Origin: Rachicladosporium sp. CCFEE 5018
Lineage: Eukaryota > Ascomycota > Dothideomycetes > Cladosporiales > Cladosporiaceae
Assembly (NCBI GenBank): GCA_002077045.2
Contig: KZ111143.1
Span: forward strand, 825,378-889,377
Reading direction: 5' to 3'
DNA: 64,000 bases
Part shown: piece after piece, positions 1 through 10,457 of the stretch
How the letters are laid out: every line of letters starts with the position of its first letter
Numbering within the stretch: the first letter of the stretch is position 1
Position numbers and translations under genes: made by a program
Notes under the pieces: generated by a model
What the model saw: only the letters and a program-made list of their open reading frames with translations
What the model was told of the DNA's origin: nothing
Database searches by the model: none

Positions 1-834
1 CAGGCGTGCACCACTTTGACACTGCTGAGGATGTGCCATTCGAGATATCCAAATATTGGCATCAGCGAAAGAGTATCTTTTCAAGATACGATGAGGGTAT
101 TTGGATGACCGATGATCTGTGGTTTGGTGTCACGCCGGAGCCTGTTGCAAAGTAAGTTGGTTCCTGTTCCTGGCTGTGAAGCCAAGCCAAGACTTGAGAT
201 GAAGTTCAACCAATAACATCTCGTAGGAAGATTTCATCAGACATCGCAAGCGCGCCTGCTTCAAAGAGAATACTAATCGATGCATTCGCCGGAGCTGGTG
301 GGAACACCATCCAGTTCGCTCTGTCTGGACGATGGAACCAGATCTTCGCAGTCGAGAAGGATGCGACCGTGCTTGCTTGCGCAAAGCACAATGCTGAGAT
401 CTATGGCGTCGCGAACAAGATTGTCTGGATTCACGGCGATGTCTTCGATGTGTTGGCGAAGAAGCTCAAGTTTCAGTTGAAGAACGCAGTGATCTTTGGA
501 AGCCCACCATGGGGAGGTACGCGCTGACGATGCAGGCTCAATGGTGCACATGTAGTACCGATCAATAGTACACTGCTAAACATTCTCAGGTCCTACCTAC
601 GCCGACTACGAAGTCTTCGACCTCGATCTCATGGAGCCGTACTCGCTCACCGCACTCCACCAGGCATTCTCGAAAGGTGCAAGTCACGTGGTGCTGTACC
701 TGCCTCGCACCTCCGCGCTCGAGCAAATCGCCCAGATCGCTCAGGACGGAGGGAAGATGAAGGTGATCCACTACTGCATGTTCGGGACCAGTAAAGCGCT
801 CTGCGCGTACATTGGAGGCTTCGCAATCGAGTGA
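1..834 (+). CDS. TGS1: Trimethylguanosine synthase (snRNA/snoRNA cap hypermethylase), 5'-truncated by window
   Basis: Tgs1 converts the m7G cap of snRNAs and snoRNAs to the 2,2,7-trimethylguanosine cap using S-adenosylmethionine, in the nucleus/nucleolus. The visible exons are 1-151, 227-516 and 590-834, with GTAAGT and GTACGC donors and TAG/CAG acceptors. Joined, they read through the Tgs1 core. The upstream block ...SKYWHQRKSIFSRYDEG is followed by the SAM-binding motif DAFAGAGGN and the acidic strand-end VEKD. The catalytic motif IV, FGSPPWGGPTY, is split by the second intron inside the second Gly codon. The product ends at TGA 832-834. The start codon lies outside the window. Motif order and spacing match the family's catalytic domain, so I am confident of the assignment. 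Gene symbol is by homology. Confidence 0.92.
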
Positions 835-1606
835 TCAACCCCTTCGAGGCTTGACCGGTCAGAGTCAATCTATGCCGTGTTGACCCTGGGGGTTCGCAAC
901 GTGCCATGGAATCCCAGACCATTGCACAGTCATGAACCTCAACACGAGGGCCTCTAGAGGCATGACAGTCGAAGCAGCGTACTGATCGCAATGGCAGCAA
1001 CTAGGCGGCTGTGTCACACTGGGCGCGTGACCTCCCGTCGCAAGCTCGAAGATGCGGGGTCAATCACTGTGAGGTTGTGCGTCGCAGTGAACGCGCTGTT
1101 GCGAACATGCGATCAAGATCATCGCCATGCGATACTTCGACAGCGCATGCGCGCAGCAAGACGATCAGGTAGCATCGCATCGGTGACTTGCATCGGGCAC
1201 GAGCAGGCGAGGCATCTTGAACGCGTGATGAGCTCGCGGTGTTGCGCTCTGGGAATCCGCCAAATCAAATCGAATACCTCTAGTAAGTAGACCAGCCATC
1301 ACGGTAAGACACACTCGAAAGACAATGATACTGAAATACATCAAGACCGACGCCAAAGTTAAGTTGCGATGTTTGGTTCTTGGTGGAATAGGCTTAGCGC
1401 GTCTGAGATTGTGTGTGTGATCCAGCGCGTCTGGGGAAGCTGCGCTGACTTTAAAAGTGCACTTGCCCCGCTGCACGCGCTCGCCTCGCCCACTTCGACT
1501 CTCCGAATCAGCTTTTTACCACAACACACCGGACGACTATCCATACACACGGTATAGCACTCGACGCGTCTTCATACGACAAACAATCCCATCTACATCA
1601 CACATC
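835..1606. other. Intergenic, TGS1 3' / histone H1 promoter
   Basis: No gene recognised in these 772 bases. The last 150 bases are pyrimidine/CA-rich leader (ACACACGG, CTACATCACACATC) immediately before the histone H1 start codon, as expected for a fungal promoter and 5' UTR. The short open frames here have no recognisable content. Confidence 0.5.
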
Positions 1607-2810
1607 ATGCCTCCCAAGAAGACTTCCACCGCGGCCTCGAAGAAGTCGGCTGCCGCCGCTCCCACTCATGCCAGCTACCTTGGTGCGTTCACTTCTGTCG
1701 CATGCTCTGCAACGAGTATTGCGAAATGCGCTTCGCGAATGCCATCACTGACTGACGCGTCACAGACATGATCAAGGAGGGTGTCATCAACGTAAGTGGA
1801 AGCCTGTGTGTCGCGATCTCGCCGCCGCCGCGAATCGCTTCGTCGCAATTTCGCACCTTCGACTGGCGATGCGCCTCGAAATCGCGCATCACGAGTGTTG
1901 CCTCTGAACCTCTGAAACTCTCACTAACGCTGTCTCACATCAACAGCTGAAGGAGCGTAATGGTAGCTCGTAAGTCCACCCTCACTGTCGCCCGTCCCAC
2001 CGCCCCAAATCCGAAGTGGCGTAATCTGACTTGCTTGGCTTCGTTTGCTGACTTTCGTTTGCTTCACAGTCGCCAGGCCCTCAAAAAATACGTCCAAGCA
2101 AACAACAACCTCGCCACCGTCACCGATGCGGCATTCACCACGCAATTCAACCGCGCTCTCGCCAAGGGCTCAGAGACTGGTGTCTTCTCCCGACCCAAGG
2201 GTACGTACTCCTGACGACTTTCTCCTGCACCCAGCGTCACTCGAGCACATCCTTAATTGTCATTCGACGTTCGCTCTGCCACAGACCAGCATCCGTGGCT
2301 TCCATTTGTCATTGTCTCACTGCTAGTACGCGAGCTGACCTCACTGCGACAGGCGCATCTGGCCCAGTGAAGCTTGCTCGAGGTGACGCTGCACCCGCAG
2401 CTGCCAAGAAGTCGTCGCCGGTCGCCGAGAAGAAGAAGTCACCCGCAACGAAGAAGGCTGCCGCGCCAAAGAAGGCTGCCACGAAGACTGCTGCCAAGAA
2501 GGCCCCTGCGACGAAGAAGGCTGCCGCCAAGAAGGCACCAGCCACGAAGACCAAGGCAAACACGAGCAAGACCCGCAAGACGCCTGTCTCCGTATGTACT
2601 CATTTTCACCTGATCGTCGTTCCTGATATACTGACATCCACATAGGCACCCGCCGTTGAGGAGAAAGCCCCTGTCACAATCACTAAGACCAAGACCGGCC
2701 GTGTCGTCAAGTCCACAGCTCCCCAAGCCGCTGCAAAGAAGGCACCCGCAAAGAAGGCTGCCGCCAAGAAGGCGACCCCAAAGAAGGCTGCCGCAAAATC
2801 GAAAGCCTAG
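1607..2810 (+). CDS. Linker histone H1
   Basis: Histone H1 binds linker DNA at the nucleosome dyad. I read six exons: 1607-1682, 1766-1791, 1947-1969, 2070-2200, 2353-2591 and 2646-2810, all joined in frame by GT-AG introns, giving 219 residues. The globular winged-helix domain is assembled from exons 1-4 (HASYLDMIKEGVIN, then LKERNGSSRQALKKYVQANN, then TTQFNRALAKGSETG). A long basic tail follows, rich in AAKKAPAKK/ATKKA repeats and ending KSKA-stop. The arrangement (short N-tail, one globular domain, Lys/Ala/Pro tail) is the standard H1 layout. The two tiny exons of 26 and 23 nt inside the globular domain are easily missed by automated gene calling. The start is the first ATG after a CA-rich leader. 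Confidence 0.92.
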
Positions 2811-4208
2811 ACGCCGTCAACCCGCCCTTCCCTGCTCCTCTTCGTCTGGCAGGTCTGTCGCCCAGCACCGGCGCATACGGTCCTGGCGTTCTAATGGCAT
2901 GATACCACATGATGGGTTCCTTTTCCTCGTTAGCTGTAGCAGCTGTGACAATGTCGGCTCGATGGCGCGAGTCCGTGCTGGGGTGTTTGCTTTTGGGGTT
3001 TATAAGTGTGTGGGCGCTGACTGGGAAGACGAACGATTGGAGGGGCGCGATTGGGAGTCATGTCGCTACGATGTGGTACATAGTGCATGTGTGCATGGAC
3101 TGTGTATTTTCCATGCTTTACGCCGTGGCAATTTTGTATTCCTCTGATATGTTGATATCGCGGCTCGTCAACGCGACGGGTTTGTTTATGGTGTGACGTA
3201 GTGCCGAGGCTCGTCGTTGCGCACGCCGGAGTGAGGTCCGCCAGCTGAGCGTTTGAGCGTCGAGACTCGAAACGAATCTACGAAAGTATACACATATCGC
3301 AACAGGTGTCATGGCGAGAAGCTACTGCGCGTCTGACCATTGTCTCAGCTTTCCTCTACGAAGACGGAGCACGCAATCTGTTTGATCACCCAGTCCTTCC
3401 GCTCGTGTACATGTTGAATTTTGCATTCGGTCCTGGAAAGATGTTTAGGGTTGCTTAACCTTAGGGTTGCGCAGCCCCAACCACACATATGCTAAGCACA
3501 TGGAAGACAACATCGGTCAGATACATCGTAATGTGCTGCTGAAACTCCCTAAGACATGAAGACCTGGCAAATGGTGTCCTGGTCTAAGTCTCTGCTGACT
3601 GACGTGCTTATCGGGTGCGATTTTCGGTACCCGTAGGGAAATCGACTGTCATGCAGTATGTGGGTACGCCTTAGTAACTTGCCATACTGGAGTTCAGACG
3701 GAAAGTGAACATGCAGATGCAATCGTGAAAGTCGAGCGATAACTTAGCACTATTGGGCGCACCAAGATCACGAATCTATAAGACGATCGTATATCCAGTA
3801 ATTCAAGGATGCGGTCGAGGCTGTACAGCTCATTGCAGCGAGGTCAAGCGATGCGTGAGGAAGCGTGTTAGGTAAGCTAGAGTCCACGCTTGAGCTTTGA
3901 CGGGCGGCTATACCCGCGCGGCATCTTAGGCCGTCCTGGCCAAGTCCAGCCATCGCGACTCCTCTCAAGTATTTCAAGCACAACTCCAAGCAACTACAGA
4001 CCGCACCCGAGCAACAACTCCCTCAAGCACAAGCTCGCAGAGGAAGCGCCACCCAAACGAACAAACAAACAAACAACCTACCAGAGTCGACCAGGAAGGA
4101 GCCTTCGCAATAGGAAGCACGGCCTCGAAACCGGTGGCCGAGGAGAAGGACAAGGGCACCTGCCTCGCGCCTGACGATCATGCGAGCCACAAGCTACATC
4201 CCACGGAA
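2811..4208. other. Intergenic, 1.4 kb between H1 and PIP5K
   Basis: No convincing gene. The proximal part holds the H1 3' UTR. At 3445-3454 and 3461-3470 there are two direct copies of TTAGGGTTGC, 16 bases apart. The last 200 bases are a CAA/ACAAAC-rich leader typical of a long fungal 5' UTR. The frame in front of the kinase ATG stays open for some distance upstream, so a short N-terminal extension through a 5' exon is possible. Confidence 0.5.
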
Positions 4209-6305
4209 ATGACCACCGTCCTGATGATTCAGGAGAATGGAAGCGTCAACGGCTACGTCAAGCATGGCAGCGCACTCAAGACAAGCGCTCCGGCGCATTA
4301 CAGCAACACAACCACGACTACAACCACAGTCACCACCACCACGGGCCTGCTGTCGACAGAATCCCTGCACCAGCCCACAATCAATACCAATACCAATACC
4401 ACCACAAACCACAGCCTGCACTCGACCACATCACTGCAGCACGAGAAGCCGACACAGCCTCAGATACAGGCACCGAGCTTATCACCCGTCGACAATGTCG
4501 TCTCTGCGACCGGCAGATTCTCGCCAAACACACCCACCCGCCGCCGTGCCTCATCACAGCTGGCTCGCAGAATCTCACGCAGCGTTCACAGCGACATGTT
4601 CACCGAGGAGACACCAACCGACGAGGACACCGCACGTTGGACAGACTCAATCAAGGGCAAGCATATCTCGGCTAAGAGAACTCGCCCCGACACCGACGAT
4701 GACCGAGTCATGATCGGCAACAAGGTCGATGAGAACCACGTGAACTATGAAACAGCGTATAACATGCTCACTGGCATTCGGTTCACAGTCAGCCGCTGCA
4801 ATGCTAAGATCGATCGCGAACTGGAGGACTCGGATTTCACTGCGCGTAACAAGTTCAGCTTCGATATCACCGGGAATGAACTCACACCAAGCGCGAAGTA
4901 CGACTTCAAGTTCAAAGACTATGCGCCATGGGTGTTCCGCCACCTGCGCGCCGGCTTCGACATTGATCCCGCCGACTACCTCGTCTCGCTGACCTCTAAG
5001 TACGTTCTGTCAGAACTTGGATCGCCTGGCAAGAGTGGAAGCTTCTTCTACTTCTCTCGCGACTACAAATACATCATCAAAACCATCCATCACGGAGAGG
5101 CGAAGTTCCTCCGCAAGATCCTCAAGGATTACTACAACCACGTACGCGAGAACCCAAACACATTGCTATCGCAGTTCTACGGGCTGCATCGCGTCAAGAT
5201 ACCATACGGCAGGAAGATACACTTCGTCGTCATGAACAATCTCTTTCCGCCACATCTCGACATTCACCGCACATTCGATCTTAAGGGCAGCACCATTGGT
5301 CGAGACTTCAAAGAAGAAGATCTCGAGAAGAACCCACGTGCTACGCTCAAAGATCTGAACTGGCTTCGTCGCAACCTCCATCTCGAATTTGGCCCAACTA
5401 AGAAGGCAGCCTTTGTATCGCAGATGGAGAAAGACGTCGCCCTACTACAACGCCTTGGCATAATGGACTACTCAATGCTGATCGGCGTTCACGACCTTCT
5501 CCGCGGCAATACTGAACAACTGCGCGAACGGACACTCAAAGTCTACCAGCCTCACCACGAACAGGGCGAAGACCAAAACATCATTAGCGGTCTCGCACGC
5601 ACGCCAAGCAAGCTTGAGACCGCCAAACGAGCTAGAGAGCTCCGAGACATGGTCAAGAGACAACGACCGGTCCCCATGGAGCACGCCGTCGACAAGATGC
5701 CTGCAGAAGCACATCGAACGAGCCTCATGTTCTATGCCGACAACGGCGGCTATCAGGCCACACACGAGAACGACATGCCGGGCGAAGTCATCTACTATCT
5801 GGGCATCATCGACTGCCTGACTCGATACAATATCGTCAAGAAAGCCGAGCATTTCTGGAAAGGATTCGGCGGCAACGAACCCCAGATCTCACCTATACCA
5901 CCAGTCCGCTACGGCGACCGCTTCAACAAGTTCATCGCCGGCGTCACGATGTCACACGAACGGGCGGAGAAGCAAAGAAAATCGATCACGATCGACACGG
6001 TGCCAGGGATGTCCCACCACATCGCCGTCGGCTCGCCTGTGAATGACGCGCGGCTGAGCAGTCTAAACATTCAATATGATCAAAGCAATCCGAAGGGCAC
6101 ACAAGGCGTTATGGAACGGGCAGAAAGGAGCGCAGAAAGGAGCCGAGGAGACAGTATGGACGAGAAGGACGTGCCTGAACGACATTTAGGGACAGTGCGG
6201 AGTCCGAATGCGGAGGATGCGGATCCAAACCAGGTGCTGCCTGTGATTGGAGAGGCTGGGGAGGGGAGCAGTCAGAGCAGTCGGAAGGGGGTGAGGTTGG
6301 ACTGA
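4209..6305 (+). CDS. Phosphatidylinositol-4-phosphate 5-kinase (type I PIPK)
   Basis: The enzyme phosphorylates PI4P at the 5-OH to make PI(4,5)P2 at the plasma membrane, and is the orthologue type of yeast Mss4 / S. pombe Its3. It is a single exon of 698 residues from the first in-frame ATG (4209). The first 170 or so residues are low-complexity (Thr/Asn/Ser-rich) and are followed by the PIPK catalytic domain. Visible motifs are the G-loop SGKSGSFFYFS, the ATP lysine in YIIKTI, the catalytic stretch FDLKGSTIGR, LGIMDYSMLIGVHD, the IID metal-binding triad (YYLGIID) and the activation segment KKAEHFWKGF, ending ISPIPPVRYGDRF. The C-terminal tail is acidic and Ser-rich. The frame is also open upstream to a GTG at 4134, but no ATG is seen there. 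Confidence 0.95.
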   Translation: MTTVLMIQENGSVNGYVKHGSALKTSAPAHYSNTTTTTTTVTTTTGLLSTESLHQPTINTNTNTTTNHSLHSTTSLQHEKPTQPQIQAPSLSPVDNVVSATGRFSPNTPTRRRASSQLARRISRSVHSDMFTEETPTDEDTARWTDSIKGKHISAKRTRPDTDDDRVMIGNKVDENHVNYETAYNMLTGIRFTVSRCNAKIDRELEDSDFTARNKFSFDITGNELTPSAKYDFKFKDYAPWVFRHLRAGFDIDPADYLVSLTSKYVLSELGSPGKSGSFFYFSRDYKYIIKTIHHGEAKFLRKILKDYYNHVRENPNTLLSQFYGLHRVKIPYGRKIHFVVMNNLFPPHLDIHRTFDLKGSTIGRDFKEEDLEKNPRATLKDLNWLRRNLHLEFGPTKKAAFVSQMEKDVALLQRLGIMDYSMLIGVHDLLRGNTEQLRERTLKVYQPHHEQGEDQNIISGLARTPSKLETAKRARELRDMVKRQRPVPMEHAVDKMPAEAHRTSLMFYADNGGYQATHENDMPGEVIYYLGIIDCLTRYNIVKKAEHFWKGFGGNEPQISPIPPVRYGDRFNKFIAGVTMSHERAEKQRKSITIDTVPGMSHHIAVGSPVNDARLSSLNIQYDQSNPKGTQGVMERAERSAERSRGDSMDEKDVPERHLGTVRSPNAEDADPNQVLPVIGEAGEGSSQSSRKGVRLD

Positions 6306-6959
6306 ACAAACCAACGATTGGAAGGAAGATGGGAATCGAGGACACTCGCTGGCTGCTCGAAGCATACCGAACCGATCACAATCGCCCACCATCAAACAAA
6401 CCAAAGAACCACACAATCGCGCATCGACAGCTCAGGCAGCTACCGAAATGGAGGAAATGGAAGGAAACGGAAGAACGAACTGCTTTCATATGTTCTTTCA
6501 GCGACTGGCGTCCAAGGGAAGCCTCATACAACGGCGTTTTGGACATGACACTCAGGGTCATGGGACCGGGATTTTGGATGGACAACTCTTTGAGAGCCGT
6601 TGCGACAGCTGCGTAAGGGAGGAAAGGACTGTGGACATCATTCGCGGAGGAAAGTAAATCGGTGAATTGTGGAGGAAAGGGGAAGGAAGGGCATTATACC
6701 ATCGCTGTTTTGGAGGAGATAGGGAAGGACTGGGAGGGAGGGACGGTCACTTGGGTGTAGGTGTATAAGCTATCAATCGCTACGGCTTTTGAGCTACGTG
6801 CTGTGCCGTTCCACTGTCATGATCGTGCTAGTTGTCCAGTCTCATAACGGCCGTGATGTCGATTTCCTTAGTGCGCCGTCCAAGTCCTCCCCGTGTTTTG
6901 TCCTGTCCGACCCCTCGCTCCCTACGCTAATTTCAACGCCATAAAGCCATTAGTCAAGG
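6306..6959. other. Convergent 3' intergenic region
   Basis: This region lies between the 3' ends of the PIP5K gene (+) and the DUF2828 gene (-). It is purine-rich (GGAAGG runs) and presumably contains both 3' UTRs. No gene, RNA or repeat recognised. Confidence 0.5.
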
Positions 6960-9341
6960 CTAGTCCACGACCCTCAACATCCGATAAGCCTCCCCGCCAA
7001 TCGCCTTCTTCACAACATCCAATGGACTCTCCTGCTTCTTCTCCTTCCTTACAATCACATTCCCCAGCTCATCCTCCTCCTCAAGCACAAGCTCCGCCAT
7101 CGCGTCTTCCAAGCTGCCTGTGTCGAGGAACATCTTCATCTGGCCCTGACTGTAGCCGGAGACTAGGGCTGTGTTGGCTTCGTGGGCTTGCACTGGCTTG
7201 GGCTGGTCATGCCCTGAGGTTGGAGTGGACGAGGTGGAGTAAGAGTGATGTCCATCAGCGCGGCCGGCGAGATTCCAGAAGATAAGGCGCGGGAGATCGT
7301 AGCCGGCGTCGTTGTAGAGAGTCTTGATGCGCTCGAAGGAAGAGGTCCAGTTCGCGGTTTTAGTAGTGGTGTGTGGCGGGGAGTTGTGACCGTAGTAACG
7401 CGAATAAGCATAAGCTTCTACGCCCGAGTCGGCGGAGTTGAACTGCATGTCTGAAAACACTATCACTTGCTTCACCATCTCGTCTCGCGTGAGCTTCTGC
7501 TTTATTGCAAGAGGGAGCAGAAGTCGCTCGAAGGTAGCTACAAGATTGGTACTGCCGCCCCACGGGGCAGACTGGATGTAAGCTGCCTTCTCTGCCAGCG
7601 TGCGCTTATCTGAGGGTCCGCCGACATGCAGGATCTGTGGATTTTGATCGAAAGTGATGAACGCGCCTCCGAACGGGGCTGCCGTGATCTCGGCGACGAG
7701 GAGCGAGAGCGCGATAGCGGAGTCCATGGGTGTAGTCTTGTCGGGGAAGACTGGCGAGCCCATTGAGCCTGAGACGTCGGCCACTGCGATACTGGAGGCT
7801 AGTGTGCCGGAATCGCGCATGCGCTGGACGAGAGCATTCCACTGTGCGTCCAGAGCCTTCACCTGCAGCTCGTTCTGCTTGTCTGCGATGAGGGCCTCGA
7901 CTGTAGATTTCTTGCCGACGAAGACTGGCTGCCTAGAGACGGCATGGATGAGGTTCGCAGGCAGCAGCACTGCACCGGAGATGTGAGCCTTGCCTGACGC
8001 GACGTCTTCATGGTAGGAGGAAAAGTGATCGGTGTCTTTGCGGATGAAGAGCGGAGTGTAAGTCTTCATTGCCAGGGAGGGAATTTTGTTGTAGGCGATC
8101 TGGTCGAACGTGCCAGCAGTAATGTCACGCTCGACCACCAAGAGGAATTTAGGGAGCGGAGAGAGGGTCTTGCTTTGGTAGGCGATGCGGGCGTGCTTGA
8201 TGTATGCTTTGCGATCGGAGCGATCAAGAGTGTCCGGGCAGCAGGTCTCGAAGGGATGAAGAAGCTCAGCGATAGTAGTGACGATGGCGGTGGCGTAATC
8301 GTGAGAGCCATCAGACGACGGAGCCCACTTCGCCGCCAATGAGATCTGCTTCTTGTCCGCCTTGTTGTCCGACTGCAGCCGGGCCATATCCAGCTTGAGC
8401 TGATCCGCGAACAGGCTGGCCACGGTGTTGTGCAGAGTGTTGTAGAACTCGTCGTTTGCCAGCTTCGCCACGATCTTTGCATGCTGCGCCTTCACCACTG
8501 CCTTCTTGCGACCCTTCGTCCAGTCTCGCTGCTTTGGGTCGAGATTGGTCATGTCGATGCCCACGTAGCGATCAGCAGATTGATTGTGCTTATCGAGCGC
8601 CCACTTCTTCTTCCACATCGTCACATTCTTAGTGGTGGGGCGGTGGTCGACGTTGAAGACCTTGCGAGGATCACCACCGGGATGGAGCTCATCGCGAGCA
8701 GCGAGTGAGAGTATGTTTAGTAGATCCTTCCAGTAGCCGTGAGAGACGCCATACTTGATATCGAATGCAGAGAGGCCAGTGTCTTGCTCTTCCTGGGTTT
8801 GCTCGCCAGCTTTCTCTTCCCCGCCAACAGCGCTAGCTTTAACAGGGTTCTGAGCGCCATCGACAAGCTCGAACTCCTCATCGTCGCTGGCGTTGACCAT
8901 CATCGCGTCCTCTTTGCCGGATGTCGCCTCCGCAGCCTTCTTCTGGATCACCGGACGTACAAGCCACGGCAGGTTGACGAGTAAAGTCTGAGGATGATTC
9001 TCCTTCAGCCAGCCAAGAGCACGGTAAAAGCAGGTACGATCAGCTTTGCCGACGTGGATAGAGCGAGCGTTCCAGATGATGCGCAAGGTCGCGTCTGGAT
9101 TCTCAGCCCAGGCTTCGCCAAGGTACGTGGCGAGAAGGCTAGGTGTGATGGCGTCTGTCAAGCCGTTGAAGATGTCGACCAGCGGGCTTCCCGAAGTACG
9201 GAACGCCAGATCGCCGTTATCCGTGACCATCTTGTTGTCGGTGCTATCGAGAGATGGACGGGCGTTGGCGAGCAACGCATCCATGAAGCGCGAAGTCGGC
9301 GGTGGCATCGCCGCCGGTGCCGTGGCAGTGGTATCCGCCAT
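6960..9341 (-). CDS. DUF2828 family protein with C-terminal vWA-like domain
   Basis: Cytosolic-looking protein of unknown function, 793 residues, single exon. The start is the ATG at 9341; the frame remains open upstream but with no better start. The N-terminal half carries the DUF2828 signature (LTDAI...TYLGEAWAENPDATLRIIWNARSIHVGK, read in shorter blocks, then WKDLLNIL). The C-terminal third carries a von Willebrand A / MIDAS-type motif, VADVSGSM, followed by ITFDQNP and VIVFSDMQF. This architecture is widespread in fungi and plants and distantly resembles TROVE/Ro proteins, but I know of no established biochemical role. The metal-site residues (DxSxS) look intact, so the vWA fold is probably functional. 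It is divergent from RSA3 across a 633-base region. Confidence 0.85.
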   Translation of the reverse strand: MADTTATAPAAMPPPTSRFMDALLANARPSLDSTDNKMVTDNGDLAFRTSGSPLVDIFNGLTDAITPSLLATYLGEAWAENPDATLRIIWNARSIHVGKADRTCFYRALGWLKENHPQTLLVNLPWLVRPVIQKKAAEATSGKEDAMMVNASDDEEFELVDGAQNPVKASAVGGEEKAGEQTQEEQDTGLSAFDIKYGVSHGYWKDLLNILSLAARDELHPGGDPRKVFNVDHRPTTKNVTMWKKKWALDKHNQSADRYVGIDMTNLDPKQRDWTKGRKKAVVKAQHAKIVAKLANDEFYNTLHNTVASLFADQLKLDMARLQSDNKADKKQISLAAKWAPSSDGSHDYATAIVTTIAELLHPFETCCPDTLDRSDRKAYIKHARIAYQSKTLSPLPKFLLVVERDITAGTFDQIAYNKIPSLAMKTYTPLFIRKDTDHFSSYHEDVASGKAHISGAVLLPANLIHAVSRQPVFVGKKSTVEALIADKQNELQVKALDAQWNALVQRMRDSGTLASSIAVADVSGSMGSPVFPDKTTPMDSAIALSLLVAEITAAPFGGAFITFDQNPQILHVGGPSDKRTLAEKAAYIQSAPWGGSTNLVATFERLLLPLAIKQKLTRDEMVKQVIVFSDMQFNSADSGVEAYAYSRYYGHNSPPHTTTKTANWTSSFERIKTLYNDAGYDLPRLIFWNLAGRADGHHSYSTSSTPTSGHDQPKPVQAHEANTALVSGYSQGQMKMFLDTGSLEDAMAELVLEEEDELGNVIVRKEKKQESPLDVVKKAIGGEAYRMLRVVD

Positions 9342-9974
9342 GACTGCTGTGTCTGCGCAGTCAGACCGTGGGTCTAGCAATGGAATAAGAAGTATGCGGT
9401 GGTAGCAGTGGACAAAGCGCTGTAGATCAAGGTGAGTGCTGTTTGCTGGCCTCTCAATGTGCAAACAGAACAGCCAAGTTGGACCTGCGTCAACGTACAG
9501 CTGCAAGAGCTGTGGGGATCAGAAGTAGGAGAGAAAGAGTGAACGAGATAAGATTACAAGCGTGCTCCGCTGTATAACTTACATGCAACTCAGTGTCGGA
9601 TAAGAGTCACTTCTATCGAGTCACAACGAAGCATCTCAGCGCCATCCAAGTGGGACACCGCAATGGAAATGTGAAGGGAAATCAGCAGCGGCCGACTCGA
9701 GTCCTTTGAAGCTCGTTGGAAAAGTCGGCCTATAGGATAGCCATACGCTGCGACAATCAGTGCTCTGACGTTGAGAGTCACGGGCAAATCGTCTTAGGGA
9801 GGTAGTTGAAGGAAGAGAGTGAATGATGTCATTCAGCGATGGAGTGAGGATCACAGAACTTTGGCCTCAGTTCTCAGGCTAAAACGCTCGGACCGGGCAG
9901 GCCTTTAAAATAAATCATGGTATTAAGATCATTTGAAACGCTGACACGATTGTTTTTCTTGCTACAAACACAAT
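9342..9974. other. Divergent promoter region, DUF2828 gene / RSA3
   Basis: No gene seen. It contains one TTAGGG at 9794-9799 and an AT-rich TTTAAAATAAA about 70 bases before the RSA3 start (9903-9913), which could be a TATA-type element. Both flanking genes are transcribed away from it. Confidence 0.45.
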
Positions 9975-10457
9975 ATGGCCACTCGGGTGTCGTCAAGTTC
10001 GAGGCCAGCGAAGAAGAAGCGCAATCGCAAAGCCCGCACCGAGGTCTCTTCGTCCTCGTCGTCGTCAGAAAACTCATCTTCGGACTCGGACGCCGCGCCA
10101 CCAGCGAAAACAGTCAAATCATCCAAGCCAGCCTTAACGGCGACAGAACCTGCTGGTGATGCAGACATTGGCTCGCCTTCGCCCTCTCCCGCACCACTAC
10201 CCAGTGCTGCCCCAAAGCAGACTTCAGAGCAGGTCTTCCAGGCTTTCTATCTGAAGCAGGCTACGCGCGAATTCTCCGATGACCTCGAGCGACTGAGGAC
10301 TGCGAACGACTGGAAGGGGCAGAGGAGTGTTGATGTGCTTGTCCGTGCTCTTGGACAGGGAGTCGGCACATTCACTCCTGACGAGAGGGTGGCCATTGCA
10401 AGCGGGAGGCAAGGGGCGGATCGCATGAAGCAGACCGACTCCGGCCTCAAGGACTGA
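9975..10457 (+). CDS. RSA3: Ribosome assembly protein 3 (Rsa3-like)
   Basis: Rsa3 is a nucleolar factor needed for early 60S ribosomal subunit assembly. The protein has 160 residues in a single exon. The N-terminal half is basic and then a long Ser/acidic stretch (SSSSRPAKKKRNRK, SSSSSSSENSSSDSD), a common style for nucleolar factors. The C-terminal 70 residues hold the conserved Rsa3 domain: QVFQAFYLKQATREFSDDLE, RLRTANDWKGQRSVDVLVRA, LGQG. Length and layout fit the family. Assignment rests on this C-terminal block from memory of the family, so it is likely rather than certain. Confidence 0.72.
   Translation: MATRVSSSSRPAKKKRNRKARTEVSSSSSSSENSSSDSDAAPPAKTVKSSKPALTATEPAGDADIGSPSPSPAPLPSAAPKQTSEQVFQAFYLKQATREFSDDLERLRTANDWKGQRSVDVLVRALGQGVGTFTPDERVAIASGRQGADRMKQTDSGLKD

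Noticed and set aside
2309..2578. Hydrophobic minus-strand frame opposite histone H1
   Set aside because: Antisense of Lys/Ala repeats gives Phe/Leu/Ala-rich pseudo-membrane sequence; an artefact of H1 composition.
4134..4208. GTG-initiated extension of the PI4P 5-kinase
   Set aside because: Fungal nuclear genes normally use ATG; the extension lacks an ATG. A 5' exon remains possible but unsupported.
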